NCBI GenBank assembly: GCA_963734125.1
Contig: CAVTGB010000021.1
Span: 99,003 to 163,002, forward strand
Direction of reading: 5' to 3'
DNA length: 64,000 nt
Source of the DNA: DATARH01 sp963734125
GTDB taxonomy: Bacteria; Pseudomonadota; Alphaproteobacteria; ATCC43930; CGMCC-115725
Numbering within the stretch: the stretch's first letter is position 1; every line of letters begins with the position of its first letter. The notes beneath the pieces were generated by a model. That model was not told where the DNA came from, did not search any database, and saw nothing but the letters and a program-made list of their open reading frames with translations. A program made the translations under genes and the position numbers. Below are positions 9,781 to 16,072 of the stretch, one piece after another.

Positions 9781-9806
9781 ATTCCCTGCGAGCAGGGAAT
9801 TTTTTT
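9781..9806 (+). terminator. Hairpin followed by a T tract, intrinsic-terminator-like
   Basis: ATTCCCTG-CGAG-CAGGGAAT forms a perfect 8-bp stem followed by seven T. The geometry fits a plus-strand intrinsic terminator, but no plus-strand gene precedes it, and its right arm is a copy of the nearby GCAGGGAAT repeat. It may therefore be a repeat structure, not a functional terminator. Confidence 0.4.
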
Positions 9807-9877
9807 AAGGCACCGCCGCGAAATCGCCGACAACCCATTGGCTTGGTTCGCATCTGCCCGGGGACGGTGGCGCCGGA

Positions 9878-9954
9878 GCAGGAATTTTTTTCGACCTCGC
9901 AGGGAATTTTTTTCGACCTCGCAGGGAACTTTTTACAGCGAGCAGGGAATCTGC
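9878..9954. repeat. Short tandem repeat, ~22-bp unit GCAGGGAATTTTTTTCGACC
   Basis: Copies begin near 9878, 9899, 9921 and 9942, spaced 21-22 bases. Two are near identical (GCAGGGAATTTTTTT followed by CGACCTC) and two have diverged. A further copy is the right arm of the hairpin at 9781. The rest of the gene-free stretch from 9725 to 10086 shows nothing recognisable. The array lies between the cupin gene and the IS110-type element. Confidence 0.7.
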
Positions 9955-10086
9955 AAGGGATATCGTATTAGCATCTTCTCTTAACCATGAAATTGCTATA
10001 ACGAGAACGATATGGATATCCGGCAAACCGATGTCAAGCGGCCGCCGGTATCTCTCCGCAGACGCCTTCGCGCCGATTTTGTTCTC

Positions 10087-11411
10087 TAATGGGTCAAGGG
10101 GCGACGGCTCGTTTGTGAGCGATATCGACGCTGTCGGGTGTCTGCGTTCTCTACGTGCTCATGTGGCACTTGATGGGGTCAGCTGGGTGCAGAGCGGCTC
10201 GGTTGAAATCGCAATCGGCCAAACTGACCGTATGCTACAGAATCGGCGCCGTCATCTACTCCCTCCCTCGGGCGTCGCTCCGCTCGGGAGCTCGGTTCGA
10301 TCTCCTGTCCGGCTAGTGCTGCTCGCTACGCCGGTTTGAACTCGGTGCCGTGTCGCAGCATGGCGTGCATGATGATGGCGAGACGCCGGGCGAGCGCGAT
10401 CCGCGCCTTGCGCATCGTCGATCGTTTGGCGATCGCGATTGCCCAGTCCTTGAGCTTCAGCGGTCCCTTGTAGCGCGTCAGCATGACGTTTGCGGCCTCG
10501 TACAAGAGTGTGCGGACCCGTCGATCGCCGCACTTCGAGATGCTGCCGGTGTAGTCAACCTCGCCTGATTGGTAGCGCCGCGGCACTAAACCGAGATAAG
10601 CACCGATGTCACGGGATCGTCGGAAGCGGCTGGGATCGTCGACTGCGGCTGTGAAGGCGAGCGCAGTGAGCTGGCCGACACCGGGAATGCTCATCAGCCG
10701 CCGGCACGCGTCGGACGCCCTGACCATCCGTCTTATGTCCGCGTCGATCGCCACGACGGCGGCGAGCACAGCGACACGCGCCGCAACCAGACCCCGCATG
10801 GCGGCGGACAGGCCAGGAATGCCTTCGCTCGCCTGGAGCGCCTGCCTGATGAAGGCAGGGCTGAGCGCACGTGGCAGTCGGACGCCGAACACCACGGCAA
10901 GGCCGCGGATCTGGTTCTCCAGAGTGACCCGCTGACCGACCAGCTTCTTGCGAGCGATGATCAGCGACCGGACAGCATGTGCCGACAGGGACTTCACATG
11001 AACCGGCTTGAAGAAGCCGGTGCGGGCGAGATGCGCCAGGCCGCGTGCATCGTTGCGGTCGGTCTTGTGCGTCGCTAACAACTTCAGCGCCTGATAGGCC
11101 TGCCGACTCTCGACGCAGACGACGGGTAATCCAAGCTGGCTCAAGCCGTGGTAGAGCATCGGAGCCATTCGGCCCGTCTCGAATACGACCCGCCGGCAGG
11201 CCGGAACCTGCGCAAGCTCAGCCGCGATATCGGCAGGCGTAGACGGTACCTTCGCGCTGTGGATCACCGCGCCGTTTCCGGTCACGACGCAAACGTGTGT
11301 CTCTGCCATCGAGACATCCAAACCGGCAAAATACTCCATGAGTCGGGTCTCCTCTTCCAGTGTGAAGCCGATCCGATCCTATCGGCCTCCGAGAAGAGCC
11401 ACCGCCCATTA
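10087..11411 (-). mobile_element. IS110-family element (IS1111-like ends)
   Basis: The ends are inferred from an inverted pair. TAATGGG followed by CGACGGCTC lies at 10087-10110, and the reverse complement of the right side (11396-11411) reads TAATGGGCGGTGGCTC. The transposase reads leftward between them. Subterminal inverted repeats are a feature of the IS1111 group. About 239 bases are non-coding between the transposase stop and the left boundary, and 72 on the other side. IS110 elements encode a bridge RNA in a non-coding end, which here would most likely be 10087-10325. Exact boundaries are uncertain. Confidence 0.65.
10326..11339 (-). CDS. IS110-family transposase
   Basis: A 337-residue DEDD-type recombinase. 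The N-terminal RuvC-like domain starts with FAGLDVSMAETHVCVV and continues with THKTDRNDARGLA. The C-terminal Tnp_20 domain contains IPGVGQLTALAF and the serine-containing YTGSISKCGDRRVRTLL motif. Both domains are complete and no frameshift is seen, so the enzyme may be active. In this family it cuts and joins DNA with a bridge RNA that reads both target and donor. Confidence 0.93.
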   Translation of the reverse strand: MEYFAGLDVSMAETHVCVVTGNGAVIHSAKVPSTPADIAAELAQVPACRRVVFETGRMAPMLYHGLSQLGLPVVCVESRQAYQALKLLATHKTDRNDARGLAHLARTGFFKPVHVKSLSAHAVRSLIIARKKLVGQRVTLENQIRGLAVVFGVRLPRALSPAFIRQALQASEGIPGLSAAMRGLVAARVAVLAAVVAIDADIRRMVRASDACRRLMSIPGVGQLTALAFTAAVDDPSRFRRSRDIGAYLGLVPRRYQSGEVDYTGSISKCGDRRVRTLLYEAANVMLTRYKGPLKLKDWAIAIAKRSTMRKARIALARRLAIIMHAMLRHGTEFKPA

Positions 11412-11417
11412 CCCGAT

Positions 11418-12994
11418 GTTGAAAAAGTGGGCTTGAAGGCCGGACTCACGTGTGATTCCGTTCGGTAGGGCGGGCTCTGGGGACGACGGTCATGATGGGG
11501 CAGCAACGCGACGATCAGGCGGTGCTTTTCTACGCGTTCTGCCTCGAGGATCGGGTTCCGGCCGATCACCTGCTGCGGAAGATTGACCGGTTTCTCGACC
11601 TCGGCACGTTGCGGCAAGGACTGGCGCCGTTCTACAGCCCGATCGGTCGGCCCTCGATCGATCCGGAACTGATGATCCGCATGCTGGTGGTGGGATACTG
11701 CTGCGGCATTCGCTCGGAGCGGCGGCTGTGCGAGGAGGTCGACCTCAACCTGGCATACCGCTGGTTTTGTCGGCTGGGGTTGGAGGGCCGTGTTCCCGAC
11801 CATTCGACCTTCTCGAAGACCCGCCATGGCCGCTTCCGCGACAGTGACGCCTTCCGTCACCTCTTTGAGTTGGTGGTGCAGCGCGCGATCGCCGAGGGCC
11901 TGGTCGGCGGCGAAGGCTTTGCCGTCGACGCCAGCTTGATCGCAGCCGACGCCAATAAGCAGCGCTCCCTTGCCAGCACAGATAAGGTCGATTGGCAGGA
12001 GCGAGCAACAACACGGCGCTCGGTTCGGGAATATCTCGATACGCTCGATGAGGCTGCCTGGGGTGCCGCCAGCGAGGCCGTCCCGAAGTTCATCTCGCCC
12101 TCGGACCCCGCGGCGCAGTGGACGGGTGCCCATAAAGGGCACGCCTTCTTCGCCTATTCCGACAACTACCTGATCGACCTCAAGGCGGCGATTATCGTCG
12201 ATGTCGAGGCGACCCGCGCCAGTCGACGAGCCGAGGTCGGCGCTGCCAGGACCATGCTTGATCGTACCGAGGCCTGTTTCGGCCTGAAGCCGCAGCGGCT
12301 CAGCGCCGACAGCGCCTACGGATCGGCGGAGATCCTCGCCTGGATGGTCGAGGAGAAGAACATCGCTCCCCATGTCCCGGTATGGGACAAGGGCGAGCGG
12401 GCCGATGGGACCTTCAGCCGCTCCGACTTTGTCTTCGACGCGGTCTCCAACACCTATACCTGTCCGGGCGGCAAAATCCTGCAGCAGTACCGCCGGCCAT
12501 ACAGCCGACCACGCAGCGGCGTGACAAAGGACAACATGAGGCTCTACCGAGCCAGCCAATCCGACTGCGCGGCGTGCGCCCTGAAGGAGAGATGCTGTCC
12601 CGGACAACCGCATCGCAAGGTGCCGAGGAGCGTGCATGAAGCCGCACGAGACCCGGCCAGGCGCCTCGTCGGCACGCCCGAATATGTCCAGTCACGCCGC
12701 GAGCGGAAGAAGGTCGAGATGCTGTTCGCCCACCTCAAGCGCATCCTCAGGCTCAACCGCCTTCGATTGCGCGGCCCGTTGGGCGCCAAGGACGAGTTCC
12801 TGCTCGCCGCAATCGCCCAGAACCTGCGCAAGCTGGCCAAGCTGACCGCAGGACCAGCGGTCGAGGCGAACGCGGAACCCTAGGATGCGAGAAACGGGGC
12901 ATGGCGGCCTGTACGGTCGGCGCCGAACGATTGGCGCGCACACCGAACAGCCTCTTCGCCGCCCAAAACCGGGCTAGAGGCGGACTTCTTCAAC
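11418..12994 (+). mobile_element. IS1182-family insertion sequence
   Basis: An element of 1577 bases bounded by imperfect inverted repeats. The left end reads GTTGAAAAAGTGGGC (11418 onward) and the reverse complement of the right end reads GTTGAAGAAGTCCGC (ending 12994). The transposase fills most of it. The left end lies only six bases from the inferred IS110 end, so one element landed beside the other. No target duplication is obvious in the few flanking bases. Confidence 0.75.
11492..12883 (+). CDS. IS1182-family transposase (DDE)
   Basis: A 463-residue DDE transposase. The N-terminal DUF772-like region contains DPELMIRMLVVGYCCGIRSE and VPDHSTFSKTRHGRF. Catalytic aspartates are expected in FAVDASLIAADAN and LSADSAYGS, with the C-terminal glutamate in RRERKKVEMLFAHLKRIL. 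A cysteine pair region (CAACALKERCC) is typical of the family. The gene is intact. Confidence 0.93.
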   Translation: MMGQQRDDQAVLFYAFCLEDRVPADHLLRKIDRFLDLGTLRQGLAPFYSPIGRPSIDPELMIRMLVVGYCCGIRSERRLCEEVDLNLAYRWFCRLGLEGRVPDHSTFSKTRHGRFRDSDAFRHLFELVVQRAIAEGLVGGEGFAVDASLIAADANKQRSLASTDKVDWQERATTRRSVREYLDTLDEAAWGAASEAVPKFISPSDPAAQWTGAHKGHAFFAYSDNYLIDLKAAIIVDVEATRASRRAEVGAARTMLDRTEACFGLKPQRLSADSAYGSAEILAWMVEEKNIAPHVPVWDKGERADGTFSRSDFVFDAVSNTYTCPGGKILQQYRRPYSRPRSGVTKDNMRLYRASQSDCAACALKERCCPGQPHRKVPRSVHEAARDPARRLVGTPEYVQSRRERKKVEMLFAHLKRILRLNRLRLRGPLGAKDEFLLAAIAQNLRKLAKLTAGPAVEANAEP

Positions 12995-13211
12995 GAAATC
13001 CGCCGATAGCGGTCGGCCGACCAACCAGCGTCACCGCGCTGCCGTCAGCAGGGGATGGTGGTTGCCGCCGACCGGCCCTCCCGGGGGGCCGGTCGCGAGG
13101 AGGGTTTGGCCAGCGTGGGATTGCTCGTTGGTCGCGATAGCGCTCCCTCCGCCGCAAATAGCCGGCGTACTTGGCCTGGATCTCCGGCCGGCCGTCACTG
13201 TCCTCCCTGTC
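12995..13211. other. Gene-free stretch right of the IS1182 element
   Basis: No gene seen. It includes a GC-rich palindrome, GACCGGCC to GGCCGGTC at about 13069-13093, without a T tract. The stretch probably represents DNA left over from IS activity. Confidence 0.4.
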
Positions 13212-13676
13212 TCACGTTGCTGCATTGGCATAATCGGCAAAGCACCGCTCGATCAGCATGCCCCATCCGGTATCGTAACGCTCGCGGAGCGCCGCGGCAG
13301 CGTCGCCCAGCTTCTCCCAGCCGGAATGGGTAAGCTCAACGCGCGTGCCGCCGCCCTCGGCCGTGAAGCGGATGTCGATCAGCTGCTCGGCCTCCGCCGA
13401 CAGGCCGACGAGCCAGGAGAAACTGAGCCGATGAGGCGGCTCGTAGGCCAGGACGTGTCCCCATACCGACACCTTGCCGTCCTTGGCGCGCTCGAAGACG
13501 CGGCCGCCCACTTGCGGCTCGATCTTGCAATCGACCGGATCGGGACCGGTGTGAAACTGCGCCAGCGGCCACCAGCGCGCCAAATCGCCGGCGAAGAGTT
13601 CGAACGCACGGGCCGGTTGAACCTTGACGGTAGCGGACTTGATCACCGGCGGGACGCGAAAATCGGCGATGCTCAT
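13212..13676 (-). CDS. SRPBCC (AHSA1-like) domain protein
   Basis: About 154 residues with an AHSA1/START-like fold: an early ARAFELFAGDLARWWP helix, GGRVFERAKDG and the closing helix RYDTGWGMLIERCFADY. I start it at 13676 because that ATG overlaps the TGA of the upstream regulator (ATGA); the frame is open further upstream within the regulator gene. Small ArsR + SRPBCC pairs are common, and the SRPBCC protein is thought to bind a hydrophobic ligand. The ligand is unknown here. Confidence 0.85.
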   Translation of the reverse strand: MSIADFRVPPVIKSATVKVQPARAFELFAGDLARWWPLAQFHTGPDPVDCKIEPQVGGRVFERAKDGKVSVWGHVLAYEPPHRLSFSWLVGLSAEAEQLIDIRFTAEGGGTRVELTHSGWEKLGDAAAALRERYDTGWGMLIERCFADYANAAT

Positions 13677-13981
13677 TTGCTTTCCTCCTGGTCGATCGAC
13701 GCCATCATCCCGGCCAGCGCGTCGCGCCACATCGCCTCTATCACCGTTCGCAATTCGCCCAAAGCCTGCGGATCGGCGACGTAAAGCCGGCGGGTACCCC
13801 GGCGTCGTTCACTGATCAGCCCCGCCTCTTTCAGCACCTTCAGATGTTGTGAGACCGCCGGGCGGCTGACCGGCAGACCATCGGCGATCGCGCCGACGGG
13901 CTGCGGTGCGGTCAGCACCCGCTCAAAAATCCGCCGCCGAGTTGGGTCAGCCAGGGCGGCAAGCGCTGCTCCGTAAGTCAT
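13673..13981 (-). CDS. ArsR-family HTH transcriptional regulator
   Basis: A winged-helix repressor of about 102 residues of the ArsR/SdpR kind: ALADPTRRRIFERVL, then the recognition region VSRPAVSQHLKVLKEAGLI. No metal-binding cysteine cluster is present, so a metal sensor is unlikely. ATG 13981 is preferred over the adjacent GTG at 13984. It starts only five bases after a good -10 box, so the mRNA may be leaderless. It overlaps the SRPBCC gene by four bases, and autoregulation through the repeats in its promoter is likely. Confidence 0.88.
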   Translation of the reverse strand: MTYGAALAALADPTRRRIFERVLTAPQPVGAIADGLPVSRPAVSQHLKVLKEAGLISERRRGTRRLYVADPQALGELRTVIEAMWRDALAGMMASIDQEESK

Positions 13982-14016
13982 CACTTATATTAGTAGGCAC
14001 TTATGTTGCCGGTCAA
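13982..14016 (-). promoter_or_regulatory. ArsR promoter with repeated ATAAGTG operator
   Basis: Reading the minus strand: TTGACC (-35, 14016-14011), 18-base spacer, TAATAT (-10, 13992-13987), then AAGTG and the ATG. The 7-mer ATAAGTG occurs twice, 16 bases apart (14004-13998 and 13988-13982), across the spacer and -10. This is a suitable place for a repressor to bind. No Shine-Dalgarno sequence fits between the -10 and the ATG. Confidence 0.6.
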
Positions 14017-14116
14017 GCCGATTGTTTCGGATGACAGCCCGAAATCAGTGACGGGTGTGGCCTAGGCGGGCACTCTCGCCTCGGCCCCGCATGGAGCGGT
14101 CCTCGGCACACCAGCG

Positions 14117-14130
14117 TTGATCGGCATCAA
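14117..14130 (+). promoter_or_regulatory. FNR/FixK-type box, perfect TTGAT-N4-ATCAA
   Basis: TTGATCGGCATCAA matches the FNR/Anr/FixK consensus at all ten defined positions. Its centre is about 58 bases upstream of the cytochrome c ATG, which allows class II activation from a start site near 14165. Confidence 0.7.
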
Positions 14131-14181
14131 TGCGCGCCGGCTCTGTGATGCGAGGTTGCACGATCTTTTGGGAGAATGTTC

Positions 14182-14505
14182 ATGAAATCAGCCGACGCCG
14201 TTACCTGCGGGCTTGCCGCCCTCGTGCTGGTGTTGACGGCCGCTGCATCGCCCTCGATTGCCGCCGATCCGCGCCAGGGGGAGCAGTTGGCGCGACAGTG
14301 GTGCGCCAATTGCCATGTGATCGGCGATATGCCGGCGGGCTCGGTTCAACAGGGCCCGCCAAGTTTCCGCGCGGTCGCCCAAGGCAAGCTGACCGCGGAT
14401 CAGTTGAGAGGCTTCCTGTCCGATCCGCATCCGCCGATGCCGGATCTGGCGCTGACGCGCTCGGAGATCGACGAACTGATCGCCTACATCGCCACATTGC
14501 GCTGA
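14182..14505 (+). CDS. Periplasmic class I cytochrome c
   Basis: About 107 residues. A signal peptide (hydrophobic core LAALVLVLTAAASPSIAA) precedes a single-heme mono-domain cytochrome with the heme-binding motif CANCH and a C-terminal methionine candidate in PPMPDL. I prefer ATG 14182 to ATG 14176 because GGGAGA at 14169-14174 gives an eight-base spacing. It probably carries electrons in the periplasm under low oxygen, given the FNR-type box upstream. Confidence 0.88.
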   Translation: MKSADAVTCGLAALVLVLTAAASPSIAADPRQGEQLARQWCANCHVIGDMPAGSVQQGPPSFRAVAQGKLTADQLRGFLSDPHPPMPDLALTRSEIDELIAYIATLR

Positions 14506-14524
14506 GCGGGGGCGCTGAACGCGA

Positions 14525-14538
14525 TTGAGCCAGATCAA
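14525..14538 (+). promoter_or_regulatory. FNR/FixK-type box, one mismatch
   Basis: TTGAGCCAGATCAA matches TTGAT-N4-ATCAA at nine of ten defined positions. It lies between the cytochrome gene and the exporter operon, about 94 bases upstream of the ATG at 14626. A direct repeat TAGCGGCCGT follows twice (near 14564 and 14579). It probably drives the 14626-19948 operon. Confidence 0.55.
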
Positions 14539-14625
14539 AGCGGCGGCGCCGCGCGCCTCTATCCTAGCGGCCGTATCTTAGCGGCCGTTGACCGCTTCGC
14601 CATTTTGCCCGCAAGGAGACAGCCC

Positions 14626-14949
14626 ATGCATCCAATCGCCGACAAGGCGGAAATCACCATCGACTTTCCCGACAAGTTTTACATGGGCGGGTTCGGCCGG
14701 GATTCCGAATTCGAGGCCCGCGCCGAGGATGATGACCTGCTGATCCGGCTGGTGCGGCCGGGCGAGGATAAGCGCGTCGCCGAGATCCATCTCCACCATT
14801 TTCTGTTCGCGGGCATCCTCGATGAACTGGCACGCTCGATTGCCCAGCGCGGGCCGATCGACGAGGTGCATCGCGAGCCTTTGCTCGCGGCCGCTCGCAG
14901 CTTCCTGGCCGCGCTCGAAGGCACGTCAGTGCCGGCATCGAATGACTGA
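14626..14949 (+). CDS. Small conserved-looking protein of unknown function, first gene of the RbbA-type exporter operon
   Basis: About 107 residues with no signal peptide or membrane segment. It is rich in acidic residues, with a short beta-rich start (EITIDFPDKFYMGGFG) and a helical C-terminal half. I do not recognise a domain. The ATG at 14626 has AAGGAG eight bases upstream, which excludes the earlier start in the same frame. Its stop overlaps the next start (ATGACTGA), so it is coupled to the membrane-fusion gene and probably acts with that exporter. Confidence 0.75.
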   Translation: MHPIADKAEITIDFPDKFYMGGFGRDSEFEARAEDDDLLIRLVRPGEDKRVAEIHLHHFLFAGILDELARSIAQRGPIDEVHREPLLAAARSFLAALEGTSVPASND

Positions 14950-16072
14950 AACCGAGAGGTCACCGGTGGCCATCGAGGACAGCGCCGACAGCCCTGTGCG
15001 CAGCCCAGAGGTCGGTGCCGAGATCATCGCGCCGCAGCCGCCCGCGAAACTTCCGGCGGTGGTGCCGGCGGCGGCGACCCGGCGCGGAGGGTGGCGGTGG
15101 CCTAAGCGCGCTGCGCTGCTTCTCGTCCTGTTGGGCGCGGCGGCCGGCGGCACCTATTGGTGGCTCCACTCGGGGCCGGGATTGCCGCCCGGCATCTTCT
15201 TCGGAAACGGCCGCCTCGAAGCCGACGAAATCGATATCGACACGAAATTCGCCGGCCGCATCGCGACAGTTCTCGCCGATGAAGGAGACGTCGTGAAGGC
15301 GGGACAAGTCGTCGCAGTTATGGACACGCGCGACCTCCAAGCCTCGCTGAAGAAGGACCAGGCTCTGGTGAGCCAGGCGCAGAAGGCGCTCGAGCAAGCC
15401 AAAGCGAATTTGGCGCAGCAGCAGGCCGTGGTGAAGTTCACCCAGCAGCAAGTCGACCGCACCGCCTACCTGGTGCCGCATGGCTACGCCACGCAGGAAA
15501 CGCTCGACCAGCAGAAGCAGCAGCTGGACAGCGCGCTCGCCGCGCTGAACGCGAATGCCGCCGCAATCGGCGCGGCCGAGCACGCGCTCGATGCCGCCAC
15601 CCATGCCGTCGAGCTCGACCAGGTCAACATTGCCGACAATGCCCTGGTCGCGCCGAAAGAGGGGCCGATCGAATACCGCGTCGCCAATGTCGGCGAGGTT
15701 GTGCCGGCCGGCGGCAAGGTCTTTACGATGCTCGACGCCTCCTATCTCTACATGGACATCTACCTGCCGACCGCCCAAGCCGGGCGCATCAAGTTCGGGT
15801 CGGATGCCCGTATCGTCCTCGACGCCTACCCCGATCACGCTATCCCGGCCAAGGTGGTGTTCATCGCCAGCCAGGCGCAGTTCACGCCTAAGACCGTGGA
15901 AACCCAGGACGAGCGCGACAAGCTGATGTTCCGCATCCGGGTGCGGATCGATCCCGATCGCCTCAAGGGCCGCGCCGACATGATCAGAAGCGGTCTGCCC
16001 GGCGTCGCCTATGTCCGCACCGATCCGGCGGTCGCCTGGCCCTCGCAGCTGGAGGGAAAGGCGGGGTCATGA
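14942..16072 (+). CDS. yhiI: HlyD-family periplasmic adaptor, YhiI-like
   Basis: A 376-residue membrane-fusion protein. A proline-rich cytoplasmic start is followed by one transmembrane helix (AALLLVLLGAAAGGTYWWL), a lipoyl-like half (GRIATVLADEGDVVKAGQVVAVMD), a long alanine/glutamine-rich coiled coil, the second lipoyl half (NVGEVVPAGGKVFTMLD) and a beta-barrel region. Together with the next two genes it reproduces the Escherichia coli yhiI-rbbA-yhhJ order. It overlaps both neighbours by a few bases. It should link the ABC pump to an outer-membrane channel not encoded here. Confidence 0.88.
   Translation: MTETERSPVAIEDSADSPVRSPEVGAEIIAPQPPAKLPAVVPAAATRRGGWRWPKRAALLLVLLGAAAGGTYWWLHSGPGLPPGIFFGNGRLEADEIDIDTKFAGRIATVLADEGDVVKAGQVVAVMDTRDLQASLKKDQALVSQAQKALEQAKANLAQQQAVVKFTQQQVDRTAYLVPHGYATQETLDQQKQQLDSALAALNANAAAIGAAEHALDAATHAVELDQVNIADNALVAPKEGPIEYRVANVGEVVPAGGKVFTMLDASYLYMDIYLPTAQAGRIKFGSDARIVLDAYPDHAIPAKVVFIASQAQFTPKTVETQDERDKLMFRIRVRIDPDRLKGRADMIRSGLPGVAYVRTDPAVAWPSQLEGKAGS

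Noticed and set aside
9878..9954. Possible CRISPR array
   Set aside because: Units are contiguous 21-22-base repeats with no spacers of constant size and no cas genes nearby.
9805..10026. Small minus-strand frame across the GCAGGGAAT repeats
   Set aside because: It translates the repeats themselves; no ribosome site and no similarity.
10285..10320. tRNA-like T-arm (GGTTCGATCTCCTGTCCGGC)
   Set aside because: No matching acceptor, D-arm or anticodon arm can be built from the flanking bases; it lies in the non-coding end of the IS110 element.
11282..12637. 451-codon minus-strand frame over the IS1182 transposase
   Set aside because: It is antisense to an intact transposase and has no recognisable domain.
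13069..13093. GC-rich hairpin as a terminator
   Set aside because: It has a strong stem but no T tract on either strand and no gene ending at it.
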